A stretch of 38,828 nucleotides of DNA from Pseudomonas sp. NFACC02 (GTDB taxonomy: Bacteria; Pseudomonadota; Gammaproteobacteria; Pseudomonadales; Pseudomonadaceae): assembly GCF_900110765.1 (NCBI RefSeq), contig NZ_FOEO01000050.1:1-38828 (forward strand), written 5' to 3'. The notes below the pieces were generated by a model. The model ran no database searches. It worked only from the letters and a program-made list of their open reading frames with translations, and was not told the DNA's origin. Within the stretch, counting starts at the first letter, position 1. The number at the start of each line of letters is the position of its first letter. Below, in pieces: positions 16,255 through 24,391 of the stretch. A program made the translations under genes and the position numbers.

Positions 16255-17292
16255 ATGAGCCTGATTCAGCGTATCGATGCCCTCCTGCCGCAGACCCAGT
16301 GCGGCAAATGTGGCCACCCCGGCTGCAAGCCTTACGCCGAAGGCATCGCCAGCGGCGAATCGATCAATAAATGCCCACCCGGGGGCGATGAAACCATCGC
16401 AGCCTTGGCGCGTCTGTTGAACGTGCCGATCCTGCCCTTGGACACGGAACGTGGAAGCGCCCCTCCTCAGGTGGCATTCATTCGTGAAGCGGAATGCATC
16501 GGTTGCACCAAATGCATTCAGGCCTGCCCCGTCGATGCCATCGTCGGGGCCGCGAAGCTGATGCACACCGTGATCGTCGACGAATGCACCGGTTGCGACC
16601 TGTGCGTAGCCCCTTGCCCTGTTGACTGCATCGACATGCTGCCTTTGCCATCGACCAGCGTGGTGCCGATTGTGGGCGGGTTGGCATTTGATGAAACCCA
16701 GCAGGTTGCGCGAGCGGCCAAACGCGGTCGCGCACGTCAGCGCTTCGAAGCCCGCAACGCGCGGCTGGAGCGGCAAGAACGACAGCGTCAGGCTGAACGT
16801 CTGGCCCGTCAGCAAAAGCCCGTAGCTTCGACACCCACCCACGCAGACTCCGTCCAGGCGGCACTGGAACGGGTTCGGACACAGAAGACGGCGGACCGCG
16901 ACGCGGCATTGAAGCAGGCACGCATCGACGTCACGATGAGCCGCGCACAGCTGAACAAGTCGCTCAAAGCGTTTGGACACCCGCCCATCGCCGAGCAGGC
17001 GGCGCGACTGGTGGCGTTGCAACGGGAACTCGACGAAGCCGAGCGCGCCCTGGCTGCAATTCAAGACGTTGGGCAACCCAGGCAGGTAACGCCAACCGTA
17101 GCGTCAGTAAACGTCGTGCCCTCAGCCCAACCTGAAAAGGCCGCCCTGAACAGAGCGAAGATCCAGCTTGCCATGCGCCGTACTGCCCTCGCCAAAGCTC
17201 AATCTGCTGAGCTACCGCCTGATCAGATAGCGGTACTGAGCGCTGAGGTTGCACAAGCCGAACAGGCGTTGCAGACCCTTGAAGGCTCATAG
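16255..17292 (+). CDS. rnfB: Orphan RnfB/RsxB-like iron-sulfur protein with extended C-terminus
   Basis: A 345-residue RnfB homologue. The 4Fe-4S domain has C16, C19, C24 and C40, followed by two ferredoxin clusters, C81/C84/C87/C91 and C111/C114/C117/C121. Unlike typical RnfB it has no N-terminal membrane helix; it starts almost directly at the first cysteine cluster. The C-terminal 200 residues are Ala/Arg/Gln/Glu-rich and look helical, probably coiled coil. No rnfA, C, D, G or E gene lies next to it; nth follows directly. In P. aeruginosa the rnf set lies upstream of nth, so this looks like a residual subunit. A soluble electron-transfer or cluster-related role is inference. Confidence 0.9.
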   Translation: MSLIQRIDALLPQTQCGKCGHPGCKPYAEGIASGESINKCPPGGDETIAALARLLNVPILPLDTERGSAPPQVAFIREAECIGCTKCIQACPVDAIVGAAKLMHTVIVDECTGCDLCVAPCPVDCIDMLPLPSTSVVPIVGGLAFDETQQVARAAKRGRARQRFEARNARLERQERQRQAERLARQQKPVASTPTHADSVQAALERVRTQKTADRDAALKQARIDVTMSRAQLNKSLKAFGHPPIAEQAARLVALQRELDEAERALAAIQDVGQPRQVTPTVASVNVVPSAQPEKAALNRAKIQLAMRRTALAKAQSAELPPDQIAVLSAEVAQAEQALQTLEGS

Positions 17293-17361
17293 ACTGACTG
17301 ACGTCTGCCACCCGGCCCGACACCACACTTGATTCGACCGTTTTTCAGGGAAAGCGCATTC

Positions 17362-18000
17362 ATGAACGCAGCAAAACGTCTGGAAATATTTCGTCGCCTC
17401 CACGAAGACAATCCCGATCCCAAGACGGAACTGTCCTACAGCTCGCCGTTCGAACTGTTGATCGCTGTGATCCTTTCCGCGCAAGCCACGGACGTCAGCG
17501 TGAACAAGGCGACGGCCAGACTGTATCCGGTCGCCAACACCCCACAGGCGATCTACGACCTGGGTGTCGACGGGCTGTCCAGCTACATCAAGACCATCGG
17601 CTTGTACAACAGCAAGGCAAAGAACGTCATCGAAACGTGTCGTATGCTGCTGGAACTGCATGGTGGCGAAGTACCGCAAACCCGAGAAGCGCTGGAAGCT
17701 CTACCGGGCGTAGGTCGCAAGACCGCTAACGTCGTGCTCAATACCGCATTCCGGCAGTTGGCGATGGCCGTGGACACGCATATTTTCAGGGTAAGTAACC
17801 GCACTGGAATCGCCCCGGGCAAGAACGTCATCGAAGTGGAAAACAAGCTGATGAAGTTCGTGCCAAAGGATTACCTTCTCGACGCCCATCACTGGCTGAT
17901 CCTGCATGGCCGTTATGTCTGCGTGGCACGCAAGCCTCGTTGTGGCAGTTGCAGGATCGAAGACCTGTGCGAATACAAGGCAAAGACATCCGACGATTGA
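17362..18000 (+). CDS. nth: Endonuclease III (DNA glycosylase/AP lyase)
   Basis: A 212-residue base-excision repair enzyme that removes oxidised pyrimidines and cleaves abasic sites. The helix-hairpin-helix is LPGVGRKTANVV with catalytic lysine K120, and the catalytic aspartate is D138 in VDTHIFRV. The 4Fe-4S cluster ligands are C187, C194, C197 and C203 (C-x6-C-x2-C-x5-C). The start at 17362 has AGGGA about ten bases upstream and gives the family length; an upstream in-frame start at 17329 would add 11 unconserved residues. It follows rnfB, as in other Pseudomonas. Confidence 0.97.
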   Translation: MNAAKRLEIFRRLHEDNPDPKTELSYSSPFELLIAVILSAQATDVSVNKATARLYPVANTPQAIYDLGVDGLSSYIKTIGLYNSKAKNVIETCRMLLELHGGEVPQTREALEALPGVGRKTANVVLNTAFRQLAMAVDTHIFRVSNRTGIAPGKNVIEVENKLMKFVPKDYLLDAHHWLILHGRYVCVARKPRCGSCRIEDLCEYKAKTSDD

Positions 18001-18106
18001 GCAATAGCGTTTTTGACGCTTGATCGATTGAAAAAATCTTTTTTACCCGGTCCGGGTTTGTCGCTATAAGGTGCGCCAATGACAGTCTAAGCCTGGAGTC
18101 AACTTT

Positions 18107-18289
18107 ATGAGCACTGGCAAAGAGCAAATGGACGTAGAGGACGACTTCGTCTCCGGGGATTCCGACGACGCCGCCCAAGTACCGGTAGAAACCGCAAAAA
18201 CCAACCTCAGTAAGCGGCGAACCATTGACAACCTGCTGGAAGAGCGTCGACTCCAGAAGCAGTTGGCCGATTACGATTTTGACTTCTGA
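18107..18289 (+). CDS. PA3496-family small acidic protein
   Basis: A 60-residue protein. The first half is acidic and probably disordered (VEDDFVSGDSDDA). The second half holds the conserved helix-forming segment KRRTIDNLLEERRLQKQL and the end DYDFDF. I recognise it as the PA3496-type protein, described as a putative envelope-integrity protein; the function is not established. It sits directly after nth, as in P. aeruginosa (PA3495-PA3496). A GGAGTCAAC sequence before the ATG supports the start, and a hairpin terminator follows. Confidence 0.85.
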   Translation: MSTGKEQMDVEDDFVSGDSDDAAQVPVETAKTNLSKRRTIDNLLEERRLQKQLADYDFDF

Positions 18290-18314
18290 CACGCCCCGAA
18301 GAAAGATGCTGTTA

Positions 18315-18343
18315 AAAGCCTCTCGTGTACGTGAGAGGCTTTA
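18315..18343. terminator. Hairpin terminator between convergent genes
   Basis: AAAGCCTCTC (18315-18324) pairs with GAGAGGCTTT (18333-18342). Stretches of A and T on the two sides let it work in both directions for the convergent PA3496-type gene and the response regulator. The U-tract is short. Confidence 0.7.
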
Positions 18344-18423
18344 GCCTGCCGGCAAAAATTCATGGATGCTGCCTGTCGTGTCGCGATATCGCTGACACCT
18401 GTTTCGAGCCTGGGCTCCTTTTG

Positions 18424-19050
18424 TTACACCAGCCCATTACGTTGGGCCAGTTCAATGAGGTCTACCAAAGAATGCGCGTTGAGCTTAAGCAACAGGCGCG
18501 TTTTGTAGGTACTGACCGTTTTGTTACTCAGAAACATTCCATCTGCAATTTCCTTATTGGTTTTGCCCCGCGCCAACTGCTGCAGGACCATCATCTCTCG
18601 CCCTGACAGACGATCCACCATCTCGGCCTCGCTGGCGTTACCGAGACTCGAACGCACCGTGTGCAGCGCCTGATTCGGAAAGTAACTGTAACCGGACAAC
18701 ACCGCCTTGATAGCGCTCAGCAATTCCGTGAGGTCTTGCTGTTTGCAGACATATCCCGCAGCACCCGCCTGCATGCAACGCATTGAAAAATGTCCAGGCG
18801 CCTGAGACGTCAGGATCAGCACCCTGAAAGGCAGCGTCATCGCCGTCAAACGAGCGATGACCTCCAGGCCGTCGAGCTTGGGGATTCCGATGTCCAGTAT
18901 GACGATGTCAGGTAAATGCTCGCGTGCCAGTTGCAGGGCGTCCACGCCGTTGTCCGTCTCGGCGATGACTTCGTAGCCATGACGCTCCATTAACATCCGT
19001 ACAGCGAGCCGAATGACAGGGTGATCATCCACGATCAACACTTTATTCAT
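18424..19050 (-). CDS. Orphan LuxR-family response regulator
   Basis: A 208-residue NarL/FixJ-type regulator. The receiver domain starts MNKVLIVDDHP, with acidic D8-D9, phospho-acceptor D53 in ILDIGIPKLD, T81 and K103. The LuxR-type HTH occupies about residues 144-208 (LSGREMMVLQQLARGKTNKE then IADGMFLSNKTVSTYKTRLL). It is closest by eye to BvgA/EvgA-like regulators. I choose the ATG at 19050 because it starts the receiver fold; an upstream frame start at 19092 adds 14 unconserved residues. No sensor kinase is adjacent, so its partner must lie elsewhere. Its targets are unknown. Confidence 0.88.
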   Translation of the reverse strand: MNKVLIVDDHPVIRLAVRMLMERHGYEVIAETDNGVDALQLAREHLPDIVILDIGIPKLDGLEVIARLTAMTLPFRVLILTSQAPGHFSMRCMQAGAAGYVCKQQDLTELLSAIKAVLSGYSYFPNQALHTVRSSLGNASEAEMVDRLSGREMMVLQQLARGKTNKEIADGMFLSNKTVSTYKTRLLLKLNAHSLVDLIELAQRNGLV

Positions 19051-20195
19051 GAGCAGTCCATTTTTTTCTGTTCGAATTTTCAGAGCCCGCACAATAGCTT
19101 AGTCGTTTAGTGCTTTGCATGGCGCTCCTCCCTTCGGACTAGCAGGCAAAGACCTTTCCTACTTAAGCAACAGAAAGATCCTACAAAACCTGACTGATCC
19201 ATCCTCTCTCGGAGGCTATTCATATATTTTGCTTCCCAAATGGGGGGCCTTCAGAATGAAAAAAAGAGTCAGGAAAATACCGCTGTAACAGACCCGAGTA
19301 TCACAGCCCTCAACCTCACCATTGCGACGCGCCGCGCAGCCCGTCCATCCACCTGAAAGCGGGATTGAACGCTCCGCGGTAATTCCCCTGCGTTCATCGC
19401 AGCCCATCGCCAAACCTCCTCTTCTGTCCTGCCGCTGCGCCTGGCGCGATGATCTGAAAGCCACTGTACGAATCAGGGCCCTTGACTGACAGGATAAGCG
19501 CATCCACAGAACATGCGAGTCGACAACATCCATAAAATATTGCAGCTGCCTTCCAGCCCGGATGTTCATCCGTCGTGTTGAAAAATTACACATCTGAAAA
19601 TGCTTTTCTTCATACATATTTATTTAGGGAAATGGACTACACGATGATCGGATCGCTCCGAGAGCTGGGCCCCAGACACGCAACGACGGGGCTTCCGCCG
19701 CCCTCGCTAGCAGCCATGCGACGGGCAGTAAAAAAGCATTTACACGCTGTACAAATATTTCGCGCTTAATTAACATTTTATTGCTATAGCTCTTCCGAGG
19801 CCCACGTAACACCATCCTTCCATGTAAATCCAGTGAACTTCCGGCAAACCAGAAAAATACTACACAACTAACAGACAACCAAAATAGCGCTTGTAAGACT
19901 CTAAGAATTATCAAGATTCAAACTCCCGCAATTTGATTTTTTACTTGCCAAACCTATTTCCAGTCGTTACTTTTTTCTGCAAACGATCTTTCGGTTATCG
20001 ACAACTACCGACATTCACAGGCTGCTTTAACCGAATAACTTTGCCCTTTATCACCTTTCTGTTTCCTTGCCTGTACTTCAAGCGCGAGCAGGGTTCGGCC
20101 GACTCGGAAAAGCGTGTCCAGCCTTGAAGAAAGTTGATGACGGACGCCGGCCCGCTGTAAGGCCGTCTATATCAACCTGTTCAAAGGAATAAACC
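19051..20195. other. 1.1-kb gene-poor, partly AT-rich intergenic region
   Basis: No convincing gene is present. From about 19570 to 20080 the base composition is clearly richer in A and T than in the neighbours. Weak coding candidates overlap here on opposite strands. One is a 96-residue minus-strand frame (19624-19914) with a TTG start, GGGAG eight bases upstream and a hydrophobic N-terminus (LFWLSVSCVVFFWFAG). The other is a 45-residue plus-strand frame from 19632 with AGGGA upstream. Neither resembles a known family. The region could hold a degraded gene, a small membrane protein, or a small RNA. Confidence 0.45.
20133..20176 (+). promoter_or_regulatory. Stem-loop in the leader of the 185-aa gene
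   Basis: GTTGAT followed by GACGG pairs with CCGTC then TATATCAAC, leaving a three-base bulge; the inner GGCC bases can pair further. The hairpin ends seven bases before the AAAGGA ribosome site (20183-20188), so it could affect translation initiation or mRNA stability. Confidence 0.5.
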
Positions 20196-20753
20196 ATGAC
20201 TAAAAAGAAAGGAGTCTTTTCAGCGACCCCCTCCGAACCTCTGAAAATAGCTGAAGCGGTAGAGCAATACGTAGCCCAGGGCGGTGTCATTAATGTGGTC
20301 CCGGAAGGTGAGTCGGGCGAAATGGCCTGCGAGACGACAAAAATTGCCCAGGAGATGGATCCAGAAGCGCAGATGAAAGCCAAGCTCGAACAACTGAAAG
20401 GATTGGTAGCGAAGGGGGCAGGTGTTTCGGCGCTCCAATATTCGTTACGGATGAACCGCAAGGAGATCAAGCGACTGGCGAACGAACATGGCCTGAAAAT
20501 CCTCTACAGCCGACCGGTAAGATCACGGCCCGCGCGCAGCCGTGAGACGGGCGTGATAGACGACACTGTCGCCGGCCATGCCATGCACTATTCGTCACTG
20601 GGTTATACGGCGCAGGAAATCGCACAGTTGCTTGATCTTAGTGTGCGGGATGTCTGGAATATCGGTAAGGCGTATCGCTTCGAATTCAAGAGTCCGGCAA
20701 AAATCGACACCGCCGCAGATCTTTCTTCCGATCTACCGGAGCCCGAGAAATAG
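20196..20753 (+). CDS. Unrecognised 185-aa protein with two possible HTH segments
   Basis: I do not recognise the family. The gene is supported by AAAGGA seven bases before the ATG and normal Pseudomonas codon use. The N-terminal 60 residues are acidic. Residues about 67-101 (LEQLKGLVAKGAGVSALQYS then LRMNRKEIKRLANEHGLKI) resemble a helix-turn-helix, as do residues about 137-162 (GYTAQEIAQLLDLSVRDVWN). Between them is an Arg/Ser-rich linker (RPVRSRPARSRE). A DNA-binding regulator with two HTH motifs is possible but is inference. It converges with argG and lies after the gene-poor gap. Confidence 0.75.
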   Translation: MTKKKGVFSATPSEPLKIAEAVEQYVAQGGVINVVPEGESGEMACETTKIAQEMDPEAQMKAKLEQLKGLVAKGAGVSALQYSLRMNRKEIKRLANEHGLKILYSRPVRSRPARSRETGVIDDTVAGHAMHYSSLGYTAQEIAQLLDLSVRDVWNIGKAYRFEFKSPAKIDTAADLSSDLPEPEK

Positions 20754-20814
20754 CGGTCATCACGCACGGCGGGAATGATTCGGGGAGACCTGAGCGGCCT
20801 GAGCGATAGCATAA

Positions 20815-20846
20815 TCTGAAAACGGCGCAACCCCGGGCGGGGTTGC
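20815..20846 (-). terminator. Rho-independent terminator of argG
   Basis: Read on the minus strand, GCAACCCC pairs with GGGGTTGC around a four-base loop (20827-20846), followed by GCCGTTTTCAG. It lies 20 bases after the argG stop. Confidence 0.88.
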
Positions 20847-20866
20847 ACCTGGTCAATTGACTGCGA

Positions 20867-22084
20867 TCAGAACAACTTGCGGTTCTTGTTCGCGGCAATG
20901 CGCATGCGCAGTGCATTGAGCTTGATGAAGCCAGCCGCGTCAGCCTGGTTGTAAGCGCCGCCGTCTTCTTCGAAGGTCGCGATATTGGCATCGAACAGCG
21001 AATCGTCGGACTTGCGACCGGTGACGATCACGTTGCCTTTGTACAGTTTCAGGCGAACGACCCCATTCACGTGAGCTTGAGATGCGTCGATCATCTGCTG
21101 CAGCATCAGGCGCTCAGGGCTCCACCAGTAACCGGTGTAGATGAGGCTGGCGTACTTGGGCATCAACTCGTCTTTGAGGTGCGCCACTTCGCGATCCAGG
21201 GTGATCGACTCGATGGCGCGGTGCGCCTTGAGCATGATGGTGCCACCCGGGGTCTCGTAGCAGCCGCGGGACTTCATGCCGACGTAGCGGTTTTCGACGA
21301 TGTCCAGACGGCCGATGCCGTGTTCGCCACCGATGCGGTTCAAGGTAGCCAGGACGGTGGCCGGGGTCATCTCGACACCGTCCAGCGCGACGATGTCACC
21401 GTTGCGGTAGGTCAATTCGAGGTACTGAGCCTGGTCAGGTGCCTTCTCCGGAGAGACGGTCCAGCGCCACATGTCTTCTTCGTGCTCGGTCCAGGTGTCT
21501 TCCAGCACGCCGCCCTCGTACGAGATGTGCAGCAGGTTGGCGTCCATCGAGTAGGGCGACTTCTTCTTGCCGTGACGCTCGATCGGGATCGCGTGCTTCT
21601 CGGCGTAATCCATCAGTTTCTCGCGGGACAGCAAATCCCATTCACGCCAGGGTGCAATCACTTTTACGCCAGGCTTGAGCGCGTAGGCACCCAGTTCGAA
21701 ACGCACCTGGTCGTTACCCTTGCCGGTGGCGCCATGAGAAATGGCGTCGGCGCCGGTTTCGTTGGCGATTTCGATCAGGCGCTTGGCGATCAGCGGACGA
21801 GCGATGGACGTACCCAGCAGGTACTCACCTTCATAGACGGTGTTGGCGCGGAATATCGGGAACACGAAATCGCGCACGAACTCTTCGCGCAGATCGTCGA
21901 TGTAAATTTCTTTCACGCCCATGGCTTGCGCCTTGGCGCGTGCAGGCTCGACTTCTTCACCCTGACCCAGGTCAGCCGTAAAGGTCACCACTTCGCAGTT
22001 GTACGTATCCTGCAGCCACTTGAGGATTACCGAAGTATCCAGGCCACCGGAATACGCGAGAACTACCTTGTTAACGTCCGCCAT
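20867..22084 (-). CDS. argG: Argininosuccinate synthase
   Basis: A 405-residue enzyme joining citrulline and aspartate with ATP to make argininosuccinate, the penultimate step of arginine synthesis. The ATP-pyrophosphatase P-loop is SGGLDTS at residues 12-18. Further conserved segments are GATGKGNDQVRFE, the SMDANLLHISYEGG region and GRLDIVENRYVGMKSRG, where the substrates bind. The length is standard. It is a single-gene unit with its own terminator. Upstream lie two TGTCGC direct repeats spaced 21 bases apart that match the Pseudomonas ArgR pattern, suggesting arginine-dependent control. Confidence 0.98.
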   Translation of the reverse strand: MADVNKVVLAYSGGLDTSVILKWLQDTYNCEVVTFTADLGQGEEVEPARAKAQAMGVKEIYIDDLREEFVRDFVFPIFRANTVYEGEYLLGTSIARPLIAKRLIEIANETGADAISHGATGKGNDQVRFELGAYALKPGVKVIAPWREWDLLSREKLMDYAEKHAIPIERHGKKKSPYSMDANLLHISYEGGVLEDTWTEHEEDMWRWTVSPEKAPDQAQYLELTYRNGDIVALDGVEMTPATVLATLNRIGGEHGIGRLDIVENRYVGMKSRGCYETPGGTIMLKAHRAIESITLDREVAHLKDELMPKYASLIYTGYWWSPERLMLQQMIDASQAHVNGVVRLKLYKGNVIVTGRKSDDSLFDANIATFEEDGGAYNQADAAGFIKLNALRMRIAANKNRKLF

Positions 22085-22119
22085 GCCATCACTCCAACGC
22101 GTTGTACGGAAAACCGCTG

Positions 22120-22180
22120 ATTCTACCGTTCAAACCCGTGGAATTACAGTCTCGCGACAGCTTCTGACGACGAAGCGACA
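22120..22180 (-). promoter_or_regulatory. argG promoter with candidate tandem ArgR operator
   Basis: Read on the minus strand, TGTCGC occurs at 22180-22175 and again at 22159-22154, a 21-base repeat. The second copy fits TGTCGC-N8-AA exactly and the first has CA in place of AA. This is the spacing expected for the two half-sites of an ArgR dimer site. A good -10, TAGAAT (22125-22120), lies downstream, and the matching -35 position overlaps the AA of the promoter-proximal half-site. Binding is inferred. Confidence 0.72.
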
Positions 22181-22212
22181 AAATCTGTCGAACACACGAC
22201 GATTACAGCGCC

Positions 22213-23196
22213 TCAGGAGGTTTTGGCGGCCGATGTGCCGGATGCGGCCGTAGGAGCCGGGGCGGAGGTCGCAGGCGGGACAGCGGCGGGTGGCGCAGCC
22301 GGCGCGGGCGCGGGCGCGGCGGTCGGGGCCACCGCAGGTTTCTGTTCGGCGACACGCTCCAGGTGGATATTCACACGGCGATTGCGCGCGCGATTGGCAT
22401 TACTGGTATTGGGCACCAGCGGGTACTGCTCGCCATGGAAACGCACGGTGATCTGCTCTTCCGGTACGCCCTGGGCCTTCAAGTAGTCCATGACGGCCAG
22501 CGCGCGACGGCGCGACAGGTCACGGTTGGTCAGACGATTGCCGCTGTTGTCCGAATGCCCGTCCAGCTCGACGCGGTTGACTGAAGGATCGGCCTTCATA
22601 TAAGCCAGCACGGTATCGAGCCGGCGTCTGGCTTGTGCATCGAGGTCGATGCCGCCCCCGGGAAAACCGATCTCGGTCTGTCGCACCTGCTGGAAGTTCA
22701 TGGGGAGCAATTTGGCAGTGCACGCCTGGAAATCGGCGTACGCATGGCTGAACTTGACCGGCAGCAAGCGCACTTCCATCGCCCCGCCATCACGCAGGAC
22801 ATGGCGAATCACCGGACTGCGCCCTTCCATCAAACCTGCGATCAGCCGACCGGCCTGGGCCTGACTGGTATTGAACGGAATGTCCCCATGGCCGACTTTT
22901 ACCGCACCGAGATTGAGATCACCTCGGCCAGGCTGCCAGGGCGCGGCAGCGGCAATCAGCGTTGCCGAGCCGGAGGCGAGGCTGTAGCCGGAAGCCTTCA
23001 GTCGGAAAGTCGCTTGTTCACCCGCCGGGCGCACGAATTCGCCCACGCCGAAATCAGTGATCGGCTGGCTCAGACGGCACTCGAATTGATCGCCTTCTAC
23101 CTTCCACTCAATATTCTCCAGACGGGTCTGGAAAGTGAGAGCCATGGCCGGCAGGCTGGCAAACACGCTGAGCAGGGCTAGATATCGCTGGCGCAC
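22213..23196 (-). CDS. motY: MotY-like OmpA-domain protein
   Basis: A periplasmic or outer-membrane-linked protein resembling MotY, which supports the flagellar stator in Pseudomonas and Vibrio. I prefer the GTG at 23196 because GGAG lies six bases upstream and the product then starts with a clean signal peptide, MRQRYLALLSVFASLPAMA. A longer frame from GTG 23220 has no ribosome site. The N-terminal domain is followed by an OmpA/peptidoglycan-binding domain with LDGHSDNSGNRLTNRDLSRR. The last 45 residues are an Ala/Pro-rich tail of low complexity, which may be an expansion. It sits between argG and pyrC, as PA3526 does in P. aeruginosa. Confidence 0.87.
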   Translation of the reverse strand: MRQRYLALLSVFASLPAMALTFQTRLENIEWKVEGDQFECRLSQPITDFGVGEFVRPAGEQATFRLKASGYSLASGSATLIAAAAPWQPGRGDLNLGAVKVGHGDIPFNTSQAQAGRLIAGLMEGRSPVIRHVLRDGGAMEVRLLPVKFSHAYADFQACTAKLLPMNFQQVRQTEIGFPGGGIDLDAQARRRLDTVLAYMKADPSVNRVELDGHSDNSGNRLTNRDLSRRRALAVMDYLKAQGVPEEQITVRFHGEQYPLVPNTSNANRARNRRVNIHLERVAEQKPAVAPTAAPAPAPAAPPAAVPPATSAPAPTAASGTSAAKTS

Positions 23197-23344
23197 GGAA
23201 GGCTCCACAAAAAAATTCACCGCGTTACAAAATTTATCGCTTACACGTGTCTATCGGTTACTTCCTACAAAACTTGATAGCGAGTGCCTGGAGGAGTCTT
23301 TTCCGGTAGCATTCCCAGCGAGTTTGACCCGCCTGGAATTCCCA

Positions 23345-24391
23345 ATGTCCGACCGCCTGACCCTCCTGCGCCCCGACGACTGGCATATCCATCTTCGCGA
23401 TGGCGCTGTTTTGCCCCATACCGTCGCTGACGTTGCGCGCACCTTTAGCCGCGCCATCATCATGCCGAACCTCGTACCGCCGGTACGCAACGCAGAACAA
23501 GCGGATGCGTATCGCCAGCGCATCCTCGCCGCGCGCCCTGCCGGCAGCCGCTTTGAGCCATTGATGGTGCTTTATCTCACCGATCTGACCCAGCCTGAAG
23601 ACATCCGTGCCGCCAAGGCCTGTGGCTTTGTCCACGCCGCCAAGCTGTACCCGGCAGGTGCAACCACCAACTCTGACTCTGGCGTGACCAGCATCGACAA
23701 GATTCTCCCGGTGCTCGAAGCGATGGCAGAGGTGGGTATGCCGCTGCTGATTCACGGCGAAGTGACACGTGGCGACATCGACGTCTTCGACCGCGAAAAA
23801 ATCTTCATCGATGAACACATGCGTCGCGTGGTCGAGCGCTTTCCGACGCTTAAAGTGGTGTTCGAGCACATCACCACGGCCGACGCGGTGCAATTCGTCA
23901 ATGAAGCTTCGGCCAACGTTGGCGCGACCATCACCGCGCATCACTTGCTGTACAACCGCAACCACATGCTGGTTGGCGGCATACGACCACACTTCTATTG
24001 CCTGCCAATCCTGAAGCGCAACACGCATCAGGTCGCGTTGCTGGATGCCGCCACCAGCGGCAGCAGCAAGTTCTTCCTGGGCACGGACTCGGCGCCTCAC
24101 GCGCAGCACGCCAAGGAAGCCGCTTGCGGCTGTGCCGGCTGCTACACCGCGTATGCCGCGATCGAGCTGTATGCCGAAGCGTTCGAACAGCGCAATGCGC
24201 TGGACAAACTGGAAGGCTTCGCCAGTCGCAATGGCCCGGCGTTCTACGGCCTGCCAGCGAACACCGACACCATTACCCTGGTTCGTGAAGAATGGACCGC
24301 CCCGACCAGCCTGCCTTTCGGCGAGCTGTCCGTTATCCCGCTGCGCGCCGGTGAGACACTGCGCTGGCGCCTGCTGGAGGAACACACGTGA
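23345..24391 (+). CDS. pyrC: Dihydroorotase (class II)
   Basis: A 348-residue zinc amidohydrolase catalysing the third step of pyrimidine synthesis, carbamoyl aspartate to dihydroorotate. The metal ligands are visible: H14 and H16 in DWHIHLRDG, carboxylated K100 in HAAKLYPAGATT, H137 in IHGEV, H175 in FEHITT and D248 in GTDSAPH. The flexible loop and the length match the E. coli-type enzyme. The start at 23345 gives MSDRLTLLRP; the frame is open far upstream but that part is not conserved. The stop overlaps the rnt start (GTGA). Confidence 0.97.
   Translation: MSDRLTLLRPDDWHIHLRDGAVLPHTVADVARTFSRAIIMPNLVPPVRNAEQADAYRQRILAARPAGSRFEPLMVLYLTDLTQPEDIRAAKACGFVHAAKLYPAGATTNSDSGVTSIDKILPVLEAMAEVGMPLLIHGEVTRGDIDVFDREKIFIDEHMRRVVERFPTLKVVFEHITTADAVQFVNEASANVGATITAHHLLYNRNHMLVGGIRPHFYCLPILKRNTHQVALLDAATSGSSKFFLGTDSAPHAQHAKEAACGCAGCYTAYAAIELYAEAFEQRNALDKLEGFASRNGPAFYGLPANTDTITLVREEWTAPTSLPFGELSVIPLRAGETLRWRLLEEHT

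Noticed and set aside
14107..17076. 989-residue open frame on the minus strand opposite metG and rnfB
   Set aside because: It mirrors two certain genes with complete motifs, has a composition typical of an antisense frame in GC-rich DNA (His, Gly, Val, Arg, Phe-rich), and resembles no protein family.
19216..19617. 133-residue minus-strand frame in the gene-poor gap
   Set aside because: No clear ribosome site, many Cys and Arg, no domain or signal; looks like chance.
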